64,000 bases of DNA, taken from NCBI RefSeq assembly GCF_021028955.1, contig NZ_JAIWPE010000009.1, positions 18,914-82,913 on the forward strand, in the 5' to 3' direction. Positions 35,865-44,772 of this stretch are shown here, in pieces. This DNA is from Salipaludibacillus sp. CUR1 (GTDB taxonomy: Bacteria > Bacillota > Bacilli > Bacillales > Salisediminibacteriaceae). The position numbers and the translations under genes are program-made. A model generated the notes under the pieces. The model saw only the letters and a program-made list of their open reading frames with translations, did no database searches and was not told the origin of the DNA. The first letter of the stretch is position 1; every line of letters begins with the position of its first letter.

Positions 35865-36395
35865 TTATAAAAAGACAAGGCTTACTATAATGATGGAAGC
35901 CACTATACCGATGACGTCGGCAGAGAGACCCACTTTAAGTGCGTCCCCCATTTTTTTAATTCCCACAGCACCAAAGTATACAGTTAAAACGTAAAAAGTC
36001 GTATCCGTGCTTCCTTGCATGGTGGATGCCAGTCTTCCAATAAACGAGTCTGGTCCATATGTTCCGATTAAATCACTGGTCATCCCTAACGCTCCTGTTC
36101 CGGATAATGGCCGGATCATTGCTAAAGGAAGAATTTCAGCCGGTATATAAAAGAAAGAAAAGAGAGGCTTAAATAAGTCTATAAAAAACCCCATAGCTCC
36201 TGACTCACGGAAAACTTTAATTGAGACAAGCATACCAACTAAATACGGGACTATGGAAAAAGACATATTTACCCCTTCCTTTGCCCCGTCAACGAATGAC
36301 TCATAAGATGGAACTCTTTTCCAAGTAGCCACTAATAAAATGGTTAATATCAGGGAAGGGATCAACCAGACGGATATGGTCGTTATCCAGCTCAA
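35865..36395 (-). CDS. spmB: Spore maturation protein SpmB
   Basis: A 176-residue membrane protein needed, with SpmA, for spore core dehydration and heat resistance. It has several hydrophobic spans and the nucleoside-transporter-like gate pattern (RPLSGTGALGM). It overlaps spmA by 4 nt. The dacB-spmA-spmB order is conserved; in B. subtilis it is expressed in the mother cell. Confidence 0.93.
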   Translation of the reverse strand: MSWITTISVWLIPSLILTILLVATWKRVPSYESFVDGAKEGVNMSFSIVPYLVGMLVSIKVFRESGAMGFFIDLFKPLFSFFYIPAEILPLAMIRPLSGTGALGMTSDLIGTYGPDSFIGRLASTMQGSTDTTFYVLTVYFGAVGIKKMGDALKVGLSADVIGIVASIIIVSLVFL

Positions 36396-36991
36396 TAGAT
36401 ACCACGTCCTTTATTCATTCTTTTATAATAAAAATACCTGTCTATTAAAATAGCTCCTAAAGTCGAACAGGCAGTGGCTAAAATAGTTGTCATAACAATT
36501 TCTGTAGGGGCGGCAGAGTCATATTCGATTCTGAGAGCGATTACTGTCGTTGGAATCAGGGTTATACTTGCTGTGTTAACAGCCAGCAGAGTAATCATGG
36601 ACCTGCTGGCTTCATCTTTATCGTTATTTAATTTTTTCAGTTCTTTCATTGCCTTTATTCCCATTGGAGTAGCAGCATTTCCTAATCCGAACATATTAGC
36701 AGTCATATTGGAAACGATATAGCCTAATGCAGGATGGCCTTTTGGAATATCCGGAAAGAGTTTCGAGATAACCGGGTACATCAGGCGGCTGACCATATTC
36801 AATAATCCGGCGTTTTCAGCTATCTTCATTATACCCAGCCAAAAAGTTAACACGCTTATTAGTCCTATACATATGACTACTGCTTCTTTTGCTCCGGAGA
36901 ACACCGCTTCATTTACTGCTTCCATATTGCCGGTAACCGCAGCAAAAATAAACCCTGTTAAAAAAAGGAACACCCAGATGATATTAACCAT
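36392..36991 (-). CDS. spmA: Spore maturation protein SpmA
   Basis: A 199-residue polytopic membrane protein, partner of SpmB. Typical features are GLGNAATPMGIKAMKEL about residue 100 and repeated hydrophobic spans. The start overlaps the dacB end by 8 nt, so all three genes are translationally coupled. Role: spore core dehydration, by family. Confidence 0.93.
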   Translation of the reverse strand: MVNIIWVFLFLTGFIFAAVTGNMEAVNEAVFSGAKEAVVICIGLISVLTFWLGIMKIAENAGLLNMVSRLMYPVISKLFPDIPKGHPALGYIVSNMTANMFGLGNAATPMGIKAMKELKKLNNDKDEASRSMITLLAVNTASITLIPTTVIALRIEYDSAAPTEIVMTTILATACSTLGAILIDRYFYYKRMNKGRGIY

Positions 36992-38132
36992 TTGGGACCA
37001 TTCCGTTCACTCTAAACCAATGACCCAGCCATTTTTTAAATAAAGAAGGCTCTTCCGTTTTTTCATATACATATTTTAATGGAACGATCCCGATAACATT
37101 ACCCTTCAGTTCTATTTGAACAGTCCCAATAGGATAGGGATAGCCTTCTTGCTCCCATCTTTCTTCATTCGGTTTAAGGAGTACCACTCTCTGTTTTAAA
37201 TGTTTGAAATCTTCATCTGTGAGCGGATATTGGAAGCTGAACTCTGTCCTTAATTTGTTTTTATAAAAGGGATCGTCGACTTTTGTTACTGTTCCTTCCT
37301 TAACAATGGTACTCATCTCAAAGCTGTCAAAACCCCATTCAAACAAATTCATATGGTCATGCCAGTCACTCGGTGCATTGATTGTTACAGCTATTAATTC
37401 CATCCCATCCTTTTCAGCAGTGGAAACGAGAGTCCGCTTAGCCCGTTTTGTATAACCCGTTTTACCTCCTGTCGAATGTTTATATAATTGAGTGAGAAGT
37501 CTGTTTTTATTATTAAAAACCCTTATTCTGTCTTCTGCTGTGACAGATCTGTATGATTTAGAAGCAGAAATTTCCCTGTAATGAGGACTCTTCATAGCGT
37601 ATTGGGTTAGAAGCGCCATATCATAAGCGGTGGAATAATGGTCTTCATGGTCATCGAGCCCGTGCGGGTTTGCAAACAGCGTCTCTTCCATCCCGATTTC
37701 CCGGGCCTTTTCATTCATCATGTATACAAACCCTTCAACACTGCCTCCTACATGCTCGGCTATCGCAATAGCTGCGTCATTTCCGGACCGGAGCATCAGC
37801 CCGTAGACAAGATCTTCCAATGAGATTTGTTCACCCTCAGTCAAATAGATAGACGACCCTTCTGTTCCGAAGGCTCGTGAGGATACTGTTACGGTTTCTT
37901 CCATCTTTCCAGATTCAATTGCTAAAACAGCTGTCATTATTTTTGTAATACTTGCAATCCTCATTGGTGTACTGGATTCTTTTTCAAACAGGATTCTCCC
38001 GCTTTCCTGTTCCATGAGTACAGCTCCGTGAGCTGAGACGCCTTTATCAAAAACCTGTTCTGCTGATACCTCTGAGCCAAAAGGAAAGATAGCCAGAATA
38101 ATACATATAGATAGAAGTGCAGGCAATTTCAT
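36984..38132 (-). CDS. dacB: D-alanyl-D-alanine carboxypeptidase DacB (PBP5*)
   Basis: A 382-residue low-molecular-weight PBP (same length as B. subtilis DacB) that trims cross-link donor peptides in spore cortex. It has a signal peptide (residues 1-24), SxxK motif SITK, SGN, and KTG. The ATG at 38132 follows TGGAGG; the longer frame (to 38219) is not supported. A CATAGACT sequence about 50 nt upstream resembles a sigma-E -10, without a good -35. Confidence 0.94.
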   Translation of the reverse strand: MKLPALLSICIILAIFPFGSEVSAEQVFDKGVSAHGAVLMEQESGRILFEKESSTPMRIASITKIMTAVLAIESGKMEETVTVSSRAFGTEGSSIYLTEGEQISLEDLVYGLMLRSGNDAAIAIAEHVGGSVEGFVYMMNEKAREIGMEETLFANPHGLDDHEDHYSTAYDMALLTQYAMKSPHYREISASKSYRSVTAEDRIRVFNNKNRLLTQLYKHSTGGKTGYTKRAKRTLVSTAEKDGMELIAVTINAPSDWHDHMNLFEWGFDSFEMSTIVKEGTVTKVDDPFYKNKLRTEFSFQYPLTDEDFKHLKQRVVLLKPNEERWEQEGYPYPIGTVQIELKGNVIGIVPLKYVYEKTEEPSLFKKWLGHWFRVNGMVPNG

Positions 38133-38317
38133 GTTATTCCTCCATTCTGGTCCGCGGATGCCCGGGAAAAAGGGCATCAATACTTCTTTATAAGCCAAGT
38201 CTATGCATAAAATGTACAAGTATGTCTGAAGAGTTTGTCTCTCTCCGGAATATAATTTAGTTCTTTGTTAAAACTACTTCTATTAGTTTCCTTTTATTGA
38301 GAAAGGTGAGCACTGAC

Positions 38318-39031
38318 ATGATGGACGAACTTTTCAGGATTATTCTGCGGGTGTTGACTATTCTGCCCCTGCTTTTAATTGTCACTATGTATATGGGAAA
38401 ACGGGCTATCGGACAGCTTCCTTTATTTGATTTTCTGATTATCATTACTTTGGCTTCCGTCACGGGGGCAGATATTGCTGACCCAGATATCGAACATCTA
38501 CATACAATTGTTGCGATTCTAGTCATCGCTTTATTACAGAGAATTGTTAGTTATTTCATCATAAAAAAACGCTGGTTCGGTCATTTCATGACTTTTGAAC
38601 CAACGGTAGTTATAGAAAACGGCGTGCTTATTCTAAAGAATATTGAGCAAATACGTTACTCTATAGACAATATTCTGCAAATGCTCAGGGAAAAAGATAT
38701 CTTTGATCTGTCTACGGTAAAGCTGGGAATTGTAGAAGCCAACGGAAAACTTACGGTTTATAGAAATCCTGAGAACTCTCTCGTTACTTTAGAAGATATT
38801 TATACAGCTAAACGTTCCTCCAACCTCGCATACCCGGTCATGATGGAAGGAAAAGTTTATACAAACATATTAAAAGGTCTTGGCCTCAATACAGCATGGC
38901 TGCATAATGAGTTGAAGAAAAAAGGGATTTTCCGGCCTGAGGAAGTTGTTTTCGCAAGCGTCAATGAAGACAAAGAACTGCATGTCTCCTTGAAAAATGC
39001 GGATTTAAAAGGTCCGCCACTGCAGCATTAG
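38318..39031 (+). CDS. DUF421 (YetF-type) membrane protein 1
   Basis: A 238-residue protein: three N-terminal membrane spans (about residues 5-85), then a cytoplasmic DUF421 domain (ILRVL... to GILEANGKL-like core, FRPEEVVFASVNEDKEL near the end). The function of DUF421 is not established; YetF-type genes occur in spoVA2mob operons. Here the gene converges on spoVAEb with 3 nt between the stop codons. ATG at 38318 (or the next ATG) follows AAAGGTGAG. Confidence 0.8.
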   Translation: MMDELFRIILRVLTILPLLLIVTMYMGKRAIGQLPLFDFLIIITLASVTGADIADPDIEHLHTIVAILVIALLQRIVSYFIIKKRWFGHFMTFEPTVVIENGVLILKNIEQIRYSIDNILQMLREKDIFDLSTVKLGIVEANGKLTVYRNPENSLVTLEDIYTAKRSSNLAYPVMMEGKVYTNILKGLGLNTAWLHNELKKKGIFRPEEVVFASVNEDKELHVSLKNADLKGPPLQH

Positions 39032-39034
39032 CTT

Positions 39035-39385
39035 TTAACCTTTTGGCTTGAAAATCAGAGCGGCGAGAAAACTGAAAATTATCGCTGCGGATACCCCTGC
39101 ACTCGTCACTTCAAATATTCCTGTTAAAATTCCTATTAAACCGCTTTGCTGCGCTTCTGTGACTGCCCCGTGCACCAACGCATTACCGAAGCTTGTGATT
39201 GGAACTGTAGCTCCTGCTCCTGCAAAATCTATAAGAGGTTCATAAAGGTCCAGCCCGTCGAGTACCGCCCCTGCTACTACTAATGTACTTAACGTGTGAG
39301 CAGGAGTTAACTTCCCTACGTCCAGAAGAAGCTGCCCTATAAGACAAATGATCCCTCCAACTACAAATGCATTTACAAATATCAT
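39035..39385 (-). CDS. spoVAEb: Stage V sporulation protein AE (SpoVAEb)
   Basis: A 116-residue small membrane protein, same length as B. subtilis SpoVAEb, with [27 protein letters not shown], a family signature. It is part of the spore channel for dipicolinic acid. It follows spoVAC after 47 nt; SpoVAD, which normally lies between them, is absent. It belongs to a three-gene unit with the YhcN-type lipoprotein and spoVAC. Confidence 0.92.
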   Translation of the reverse strand: MIFVNAFVVGGIICLIGQLLLDVGKLTPAHTLSTLVVAGAVLDGLDLYEPLIDFAGAGATVPITSFGNALVHGAVTEAQQSGLIGILTGIFEVTSAGVSAAIIFSFLAALIFKPKG

Positions 39386-39432
39386 TATAAAATACCTCCC
39401 AGTACTTACTGTCTAAATAATTTCTACCCTAA

Positions 39433-39897
39433 TTACAGCCCAAAAAATAAATATTTTACTAATACAATGACAAAAGCGGCAAACACCCCAAAAACAATGA
39501 CCGATCCCGCAAGCTTAAACATATTTCCGCCTACACCGAGAACATAGCCTTCTGTTCTGTGTTCTATAGCCGCGGAAGCCATAGCATTGGCAAAGCCAGT
39601 TACGGGAACTGCCGAGCCTGCTCCTGCAAACTGGCCAAAACGGTCATATATTCCTAAACCAGTTAATAAAGAGGCAATAAATACAAGTGTCGCTACGGTC
39701 GGATCACCTGCTGTTTTTTCAGTAAAATCAAAGTAGGCGACGAAGCCGTTCTGAATAATTTGGCCAAAAGTACACACCAGGCCTCCAATGATAAAAGCCT
39801 TAACGCAGTTCTTTAAAACCGGACGTTTAATCTCATGTTTTCCGGCAAGTTTTTTATACTCTTGTTGAGAAGGGGTTAACTTTGAGTCTTTATCCAT
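39433..39897 (-). CDS. spoVAC: Stage V sporulation protein AC (SpoVAC)
   Basis: A 154-residue membrane protein (B. subtilis 150) with GLGIYDRFGQFAGAGSAVPVTGFANA, the family core. SpoVAC is the mechanosensitive channel part of the SpoVA complex that moves Ca-dipicolinate. It starts 10 nt after the lipoprotein gene. Whether this copy is the main SpoVAC or a spoVA2-type extra copy cannot be told from the window, but no other spoVAC is next to sigF. Confidence 0.92.
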   Translation of the reverse strand: MDKDSKLTPSQQEYKKLAGKHEIKRPVLKNCVKAFIIGGLVCTFGQIIQNGFVAYFDFTEKTAGDPTVATLVFIASLLTGLGIYDRFGQFAGAGSAVPVTGFANAMASAAIEHRTEGYVLGVGGNMFKLAGSVIVFGVFAAFVIVLVKYLFFGL

Positions 39898-39907
39898 ATG
39901 GCAACAC

Positions 39908-40345
39908 CTACGCTTTCATATCTTCTTCAATTTTTTTGATTTCTTCTTCCAGCTTCTTTTTAGAAATCTGGCGGTCATTCAGGCGTTCTTTAAGTTCAGT
40001 AATTTCCATTTCAATTTTCTTATCCGTGGAAACCTGCACCTTGCTGCCTTTTACTGCATCTTCCACTTCTTTCTTAGTCTGACTGCGAATATCTTTAAGG
40101 AAGAAACGGTCAAACCCTTCTACATCAAGATAAATGAATATATCCTTTTCAAAGGACACCGCTTGAGCCTTATCAACTTTCTCCACCCGTTCAGCCGCTT
40201 TCTCAGCCGTTTCAGCATCCACCTGAGAAATGATTGTATGTTTAATTACTGATTGACCTTGTAAGTTCTCTCTGTCTTCGTTTGTTTGACAAGCAGTTGT
40301 ACTAAGTATAATTAAGAGGCTTAAAATAAAGGCCCACTTTCTCAT
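39908..40345 (-). CDS. YhcN/YlaJ-type sporulation lipoprotein
   Basis: A 145-residue lipoprotein: signal peptide with lipobox STTAC (Cys at residue 19), then a YhcN/YlaJ spore domain (VEKVDKAQAVSFEKDIFIYLDVEGF) and a charged coiled-coil C-terminus. YhcN-type genes precede spoVAC in spoVA2mob operons. ATG at 40345 follows GAGG; the longer frame is not supported. It lies 33 nt downstream of a sigma-G-type promoter. Confidence 0.82.
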   Translation of the reverse strand: MRKWAFILSLLIILSTTACQTNEDRENLQGQSVIKHTIISQVDAETAEKAAERVEKVDKAQAVSFEKDIFIYLDVEGFDRFFLKDIRSQTKKEVEDAVKGSKVQVSTDKKIEMEITELKERLNDRQISKKKLEEEIKKIEEDMKA

Positions 40346-40377
40346 TCCTATCCTCACCCTTTCATTCTTCATAGTTA

Positions 40378-40406
40378 TAGTATCGTAAGCGGTAAATTTT
40401 TTATGT
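40378..40406 (-). promoter_or_regulatory. Sigma-G-type promoter for the lipoprotein-spoVAC-spoVAEb unit
   Basis: On the minus strand: ACATA (40402-40406), 17-nt spacer, GATACTA (40378-40384). This is close to the sigma-G consensus GNATR-N17/18-CATACTA, with one difference in each element. Confidence 0.55.
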
Positions 40407-40433
40407 TGGGAAATTATGTGAGACAAAAAAGCA

Positions 40434-40460
40434 CATGCATAAAGAAGGTCTTTATGCATG
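40434..40460 (-). terminator. Terminator after the cytochrome b gene
   Basis: Perfect 11-bp stem (40434-40444 and 40450-40460), followed on the minus strand by GTGCTTTTTT. It isolates the Fe-S/cytochrome b operon from the spoVA-type unit. Confidence 0.85.
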
Positions 40461-40489
40461 CGCCTGATTTCCCTATTTTATTTTTCAAT

Positions 40490-41176
40490 TTATGAGACAG
40501 ACTTATTCTTTTTATTTTTTTGTGCCTTAAGTTCCTTATACCATAAGCTGTGGCGGTGTTTAACATATTCTTTATTTACTTTACCTGTAAACATCCCGGC
40601 AAGCATTTTTCTGTTTTCTTTAAACAAAAAGGCTGCCATATGACCAATAAAAGCAAAAATAATTAACACCGTACCAAGATTGTGACCTAGGGTTACGATC
40701 ACCATCATCGTATTCGATATATTGACTCCGCTTAAATTCTGATATACTTTTATCCCTCCTGTAACTATTAAAACAGCTATTGCCACAGCAAACAGCATAT
40801 ACGCCAAACGCTGTTCAGGAAGATATTTCTCACTCGGTGGTTCCTGTTTTTTTAATATCATAGCTTTAATCAGCTGCCAGGAAGCCTTCATGTCTCCTTT
40901 TTTCGGTAAAATCGCATATTCTTTGCGAATAATATGAAAGACAATATGATAAAAAACCGTAAAAATTAAAATAGAAGCGAAAATATAGTGTACCCATAAA
41001 GTTAATTCATAACTTGTTAACCAGCCGGTTCCAAAAGGCTGCCACAGTAGGTAACGGCCATATAGAGGGAGCTGCCCTAATCCCGTAATAATTAGCATTA
41101 AAATGGAAATGGCACTTGCCCAGTGAACAAACCGATTAGACTTTGACTGCCTGATTATTTTATCTGATTTACTCAT
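40490..41176 (-). CDS. Membrane cytochrome b subunit (formate dehydrogenase gamma type)
   Basis: A 228-residue b-type cytochrome with four membrane spans and haem-ligand His candidates (RFVHWAS, WVHYIF, VFYHIVFH, LGHNLG, FIGHM). FdnI/FdoI-type subunits pass electrons from a periplasmic-side Fe-S subunit to quinone. ATG at 41176 has AAGGAGG upstream and overlaps the preceding Fe-S gene by 8 nt. The catalytic molybdopterin subunit is not in the operon. Confidence 0.82.
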   Translation of the reverse strand: MSKSDKIIRQSKSNRFVHWASAISILMLIITGLGQLPLYGRYLLWQPFGTGWLTSYELTLWVHYIFASILIFTVFYHIVFHIIRKEYAILPKKGDMKASWQLIKAMILKKQEPPSEKYLPEQRLAYMLFAVAIAVLIVTGGIKVYQNLSGVNISNTMMVIVTLGHNLGTVLIIFAFIGHMAAFLFKENRKMLAGMFTGKVNKEYVKHRHSLWYKELKAQKNKKNKSVS

Positions 41177-42179
41177 CGGCCTGTTCCTCCTTTTCTCCTT
41201 TAAGCGTCTTATAAGCAGTAATTCCCGCAGCCGCTGCTCCCGCGACAGGGGCAACTATCATTGCTAAAGTAAACCCATGCGCCGTATCCAACAGGTTTTC
41301 TACGTCCGGTTTCATATGAGGGCGTCCCGGCCGCTTGTCCTGAAGCGCTTCTTTGTCTGCCATAATAGCTTGATTAATTTTTTCAAACGGTACTTCTGAC
41401 ACATAAAAGGTATGGGTGCCGCCATTTTCTTCATCACCGTAAACATAACCGCCAATCTCATTAGCAAGCCTTCGAGCTTCTTGTCTCATATCGTTTAAAG
41501 GTCCAAATGTGATCGCATCCCTAGGACAAGCTGTCTCACAAGCCGGCTTCTTGCCTGCCTCCAGTAAATCAGTGCACATATCACATTTGTACATTACTCC
41601 TCCCCCTGCCAGATCTGGAGCAAGGTTCATGTATAAACCGACGCCTGCCTGCCGTTGAGGGATGTCCCACGGACATGCCGACCGGCATTTTGCTCCGCCC
41701 ATACAAAAGTCTTCATCGATGGTTACAGCGCCATGCTCGCTTTTATGAATAACTCCAAACGGACACAATTTCTGGCATGTCGCATCATCACAATGCATGC
41801 AACGCCGCGGCACAGACACTTTCCTCATTTCTCCGTTATGCTCGACTTCCACTTGCTCCACGAACGTCCAGTTATAGGGTGTCAGCCGGTTGGTCAGGTC
41901 CTGTTCATCGGACCAGTCTTCATGGTGTGTTCGGGGCCAATAATCTTTAATCGGTTTCTCCGGCTGCGGAAACCTGTCGGCATTCTTTGTTTTACAGGCT
42001 TTAACACAGAGCGGCGTCCCCTCGTATTCACACCCATCGCATTTAGTTAAATCAATAATTGAGCCAATTTGCTTTGATTCTTCTGCTCCCGATGCCAACA
42101 CCCATTTTTGCTTAGCCGTCACCACGGACGCCGCTGCTGCAGCTGCGGTAGCTCTTTTAATAAACGATCTTCTATCCAT
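41169..42179 (-). CDS. Tat-exported four-cluster Fe-S subunit
   Basis: A 336-residue protein. It has a Tat signal (DRRSFIKR at the N-terminus, then an Ala-rich core), four [4Fe-4S] Cys groups (CDGCEYEGTPLCVKAC, CMHCDDATCQKLC, CMGGAKCRSAC, CDMCTDLL...CETAC), and a C-terminal membrane span (about 295-318). The layout is that of formate dehydrogenase beta subunits (FdnH type). With the cytochrome b gene it forms a two-gene operon lacking a catalytic subunit. The true partner could be encoded elsewhere; substrate unknown. Confidence 0.82.
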   Translation of the reverse strand: MDRRSFIKRATAAAAAASVVTAKQKWVLASGAEESKQIGSIIDLTKCDGCEYEGTPLCVKACKTKNADRFPQPEKPIKDYWPRTHHEDWSDEQDLTNRLTPYNWTFVEQVEVEHNGEMRKVSVPRRCMHCDDATCQKLCPFGVIHKSEHGAVTIDEDFCMGGAKCRSACPWDIPQRQAGVGLYMNLAPDLAGGGVMYKCDMCTDLLEAGKKPACETACPRDAITFGPLNDMRQEARRLANEIGGYVYGDEENGGTHTFYVSEVPFEKINQAIMADKEALQDKRPGRPHMKPDVENLLDTAHGFTLAMIVAPVAGAAAAGITAYKTLKGEKEEQADE

Positions 42180-42307
42180 GCCTTCTCCTCCTAAATAAAT
42201 ACTTATACCCCTATGTGTATTTAAGCATAAAGGAAGGCTGTGGGAAACATTTATATATGTCATTTCTGTGACGGTTTTGTTACTATATAAACGAATGGAG
42301 GGAGTGT

Positions 42308-42811
42308 ATGAACACTGTTATAATTCTGTTACTGACATGTATTTTTATAAGTCAGCTTATTATTATTTATCTCTTAATTAAAGAAAGAGTGTATTTAAAA
42401 AAGTCTTCTTCATCTGAAGCTGAAGAAAATTCCGGACACGTATACGAACTGGAGGACGAGAGAAAGCGTACAATTGAGCTTCAGCTTTTAAGAATAAGGA
42501 ATGCTGTTCAGAAACAAACGGAAGACATACATAAGAAAGAAATTGAATTAGCTCCTAAGTCACTCGTTTTCGATACCAATTCAATAAAAGATCTCTATCT
42601 CCCTGATCAGCAAATGCTGATCCACTCGTTTATGAACTCATTTAATAATTATCTGGACCGGTACTGGTATACTGATAAAGGAAAATTAAAATCTGTTTTC
42701 CGGGGTGCTGCTCATAAGACTGATACAGAAGCGGGCAAACTCGTTTTGGCATCACGGGAACTTTGCCACAATATGGATCAATGGCTTAAGGAACTGAATA
42801 CATTCTCATAA
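42308..42811 (+). CDS. Hypothetical membrane-anchored coiled-coil protein
   Basis: Not recognised. 167 residues: one N-terminal membrane span (about residues 4-25), a charged helical stretch likely to form a coiled coil (about 40-85), and a C-terminal globular part (FDTNSIKDLYLPDQQM...). ATG with GGAGGGAG upstream. It lies 59 nt before the second DUF421 gene on the same strand, so the two may be cotranscribed. Confidence 0.65.
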   Translation: MNTVIILLLTCIFISQLIIIYLLIKERVYLKKSSSSEAEENSGHVYELEDERKRTIELQLLRIRNAVQKQTEDIHKKEIELAPKSLVFDTNSIKDLYLPDQQMLIHSFMNSFNNYLDRYWYTDKGKLKSVFRGAAHKTDTEAGKLVLASRELCHNMDQWLKELNTFS

Positions 42812-42870
42812 AACATCCAAAAGTGCGAACCCTATTTAATATCTTCCAACAAAAGGGGGCAAGGGTTCCT

Positions 42871-43587
42871 TTGAACACTACATTTTCTTCGCTGACTGTT
42901 GAATTGCTTGTAGGATTTATGGCTCTTCTAGTCTTAACTAAAGTCTTGGGAAAAACACAAATTACTCAATTAACTCCTTTTGATTTTATCTCTGCACTCG
43001 TATTGGGGGAACTTGTGGGTAATGCTATATATGATAAAGAAATAGGTGTCCACTACGTCCTTTATTCTGTGGCTCTGTGGGGAGGTTTAATTATGACGAT
43101 TGAAAAAATTACCCAGAAGTGGAAAGGGAGCAGGAGCCTGCTGGAAGGCAAACCTTCAATTGTCATTCACAGCGGGAAAATAATACGTGAAGAACTGAGA
43201 AAAAATAACCTGGACCTGGATCAACTGCAGAATCTCCTGCGTAATAAAGATGTTTTTTCATTCTCAGAAGTGGAATATGCCATACTTGAATCAAACGGGA
43301 ATTTAAATGTTTTAAAGAAAAGCCCTTTTCAGGCAGCGACCCAGGCAGACATTTCCAAACCACCTTCTTCTGTCACCCTCCCGATGACGATTATAAGCGA
43401 CGGTGAATGGGTTGACGATAATATTTTTCAGACCCCCTATTCAAAAGATTGGTTTATAGATCTTTTCAAGAAACACGCTCTGACTGTCAATCATATTATA
43501 ATAGCCGAATGGTCCGAAGGCGCCCCTCTTTATATTCAGCTTAACCGGGCTCCATTTATTAAATATATAAATGTTTCTTCAGCTTGA
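42871..43587 (+). CDS. DUF421 (YetF-type) membrane protein 2
   Basis: A 238-residue paralogue of the 38318 protein: three N-terminal spans (VELLVGFMALLVLTKVLGKT...), then the DUF421 domain with FSEVEYAILESNGNLNVL. TTG at 42871 is chosen because AAGGG lies 5 nt upstream; an upstream GTG/ATG extension is poorly supported. The function is unknown. A terminator follows. Confidence 0.78.
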   Translation: MNTTFSSLTVELLVGFMALLVLTKVLGKTQITQLTPFDFISALVLGELVGNAIYDKEIGVHYVLYSVALWGGLIMTIEKITQKWKGSRSLLEGKPSIVIHSGKIIREELRKNNLDLDQLQNLLRNKDVFSFSEVEYAILESNGNLNVLKKSPFQAATQADISKPPSSVTLPMTIISDGEWVDDNIFQTPYSKDWFIDLFKKHALTVNHIIIAEWSEGAPLYIQLNRAPFIKYINVSSA

Positions 43588-43604
43588 TTTTCAATAGCCA
43601 GCAA

Positions 43605-43637
43605 AAAACAGCCTAAAAAAGTTTATCAGGCTGTTTT
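43605..43637. terminator. Terminator between the DUF421 gene and ypuI
   Basis: 10-bp stem (43605-43614 and 43628-43637), T-rich to the right and A-rich to the left, so it can serve both converging genes. Confidence 0.85.
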
Positions 43638-43649
43638 TTCAGTCTCTAT

Positions 43650-44147
43650 TCAGTTGCTTTCTCTTTGCTTTACTTTCGTACGGTAATCTGTTTCGTAGTA
43701 TTCTAATTCTTCCCGGATTTCCTGCAGAGGACCTTCAATAGCTTTAACCATATCTTTAAGTGGGGCAGGGACTTCCTTCCTGAAACGGATAGCATTCTTT
43801 CCGGTGTATGCCGCCCGACTGTCTTCAAACCACACGTCATAATGCGGCTGGAAGAATTCTTCTACACACTGATGGAAAATCCAAAACAACGTTTTTTCAG
43901 CCGCACTCTTTCTGAAACGTTCACTCCGTAACAATACAGTTCCAGCCTCTCTGCCTTCGTCAAAGAAAACAAGCAGCCTTCTAAATTGATCAAGGATAAG
44001 CTGAAAATCGTCTTTCGACGTCCGTGTTTCGCTTTTATTCAGTTCACTCAGCGTGGCCTCATTTAAGTAAGTCCTCAATTTTCCAGTTACTTCTTCCATT
44101 TTATCCATGGTGAATTGAAGTTGCTGCTTTACTAAATCATTTCCCAT
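43650..44147 (-). CDS. ypuI: YpuI-like protein (DUF3907)
   Basis: A 165-residue soluble, mostly helical protein (B. subtilis YpuI 179). Conserved-looking blocks are FWIFHQCVEEFFQPHYDVWFEDS and an N-terminal region beginning MGNDLVKQQL. The function is unknown. ATG at 44147 follows GAGAAGAG; the longer frame overlaps scpB and is not supported. The position after scpB is as in B. subtilis. Confidence 0.75.
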   Translation of the reverse strand: MGNDLVKQQLQFTMDKMEEVTGKLRTYLNEATLSELNKSETRTSKDDFQLILDQFRRLLVFFDEGREAGTVLLRSERFRKSAAEKTLFWIFHQCVEEFFQPHYDVWFEDSRAAYTGKNAIRFRKEVPAPLKDMVKAIEGPLQEIREELEYYETDYRTKVKQRESN

Positions 44148-44181
44148 CTTGTCTCTTCTCTCCTCTTGTTTCTTTATTTTG

Positions 44182-44772
44182 TTATTTTTGGGACGAAAAT
44201 TGTTCATTAAATTTAGAAAAGAATAAATCTGCTTCTTCTTCTGCATGATCTTCCGTCATTTGTTCAGGAAGCTGGGGAAGTTCCTCTGTCGACTTCAACC
44301 CAAATTGTTCCAAAAATATTTTAGTAGTCCCATATAATATGGCTCTTCCTGTCCCTTCTGCGCGGCCAACTTCCTTTATCAACCCTTTTCCAATTAATGT
44401 CCGGATCGGTCTTTCGGATTTGACACCTCGGATATCTTCCATTTCAACTCTTGAAATAGGCTGCTTATAAGCTATAATAGCCAGCGTCTCAAGTGCTGCC
44501 TGTGAAAGGGTAGCCGATGACGGTGATTGGACGAGTCTTTTAAAATAAGGAGCGTGTTTTTGTTTCGTTGTAAGCTGATAGCCGCCCGCTATTTCTACAA
44601 GCTGTATTCCTCTTTGCTCCTGCTGATACATTTCTTTCAATTCTTCTAAAGAAAAACTCAACGTCTTTTTATCTATTTGAAGAACCTCCATAATCTGTTT
44701 TTCGTCCAGACCTTCTTCGCCGGAGACAAACAAAAGTCCTTCTATTACAGCTTTAATTTCCTCACTAGTCAA
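44182..44772 (-). CDS. scpB: Segregation and condensation protein B
   Basis: A 196-residue winged-helix dimer that binds ScpA in the SMC-ScpAB condensin, which organises and separates chromosomes. The motif LETLAIIAYKQPISR with IRGVKSERPIRTLIGKGLIKEVGRAEGTGR is typical. It overlaps scpA by 8 nt. Confidence 0.95.
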   Translation of the reverse strand: MTSEEIKAVIEGLLFVSGEEGLDEKQIMEVLQIDKKTLSFSLEELKEMYQQEQRGIQLVEIAGGYQLTTKQKHAPYFKRLVQSPSSATLSQAALETLAIIAYKQPISRVEMEDIRGVKSERPIRTLIGKGLIKEVGRAEGTGRAILYGTTKIFLEQFGLKSTEELPQLPEQMTEDHAEEEADLFFSKFNEQFSSQK

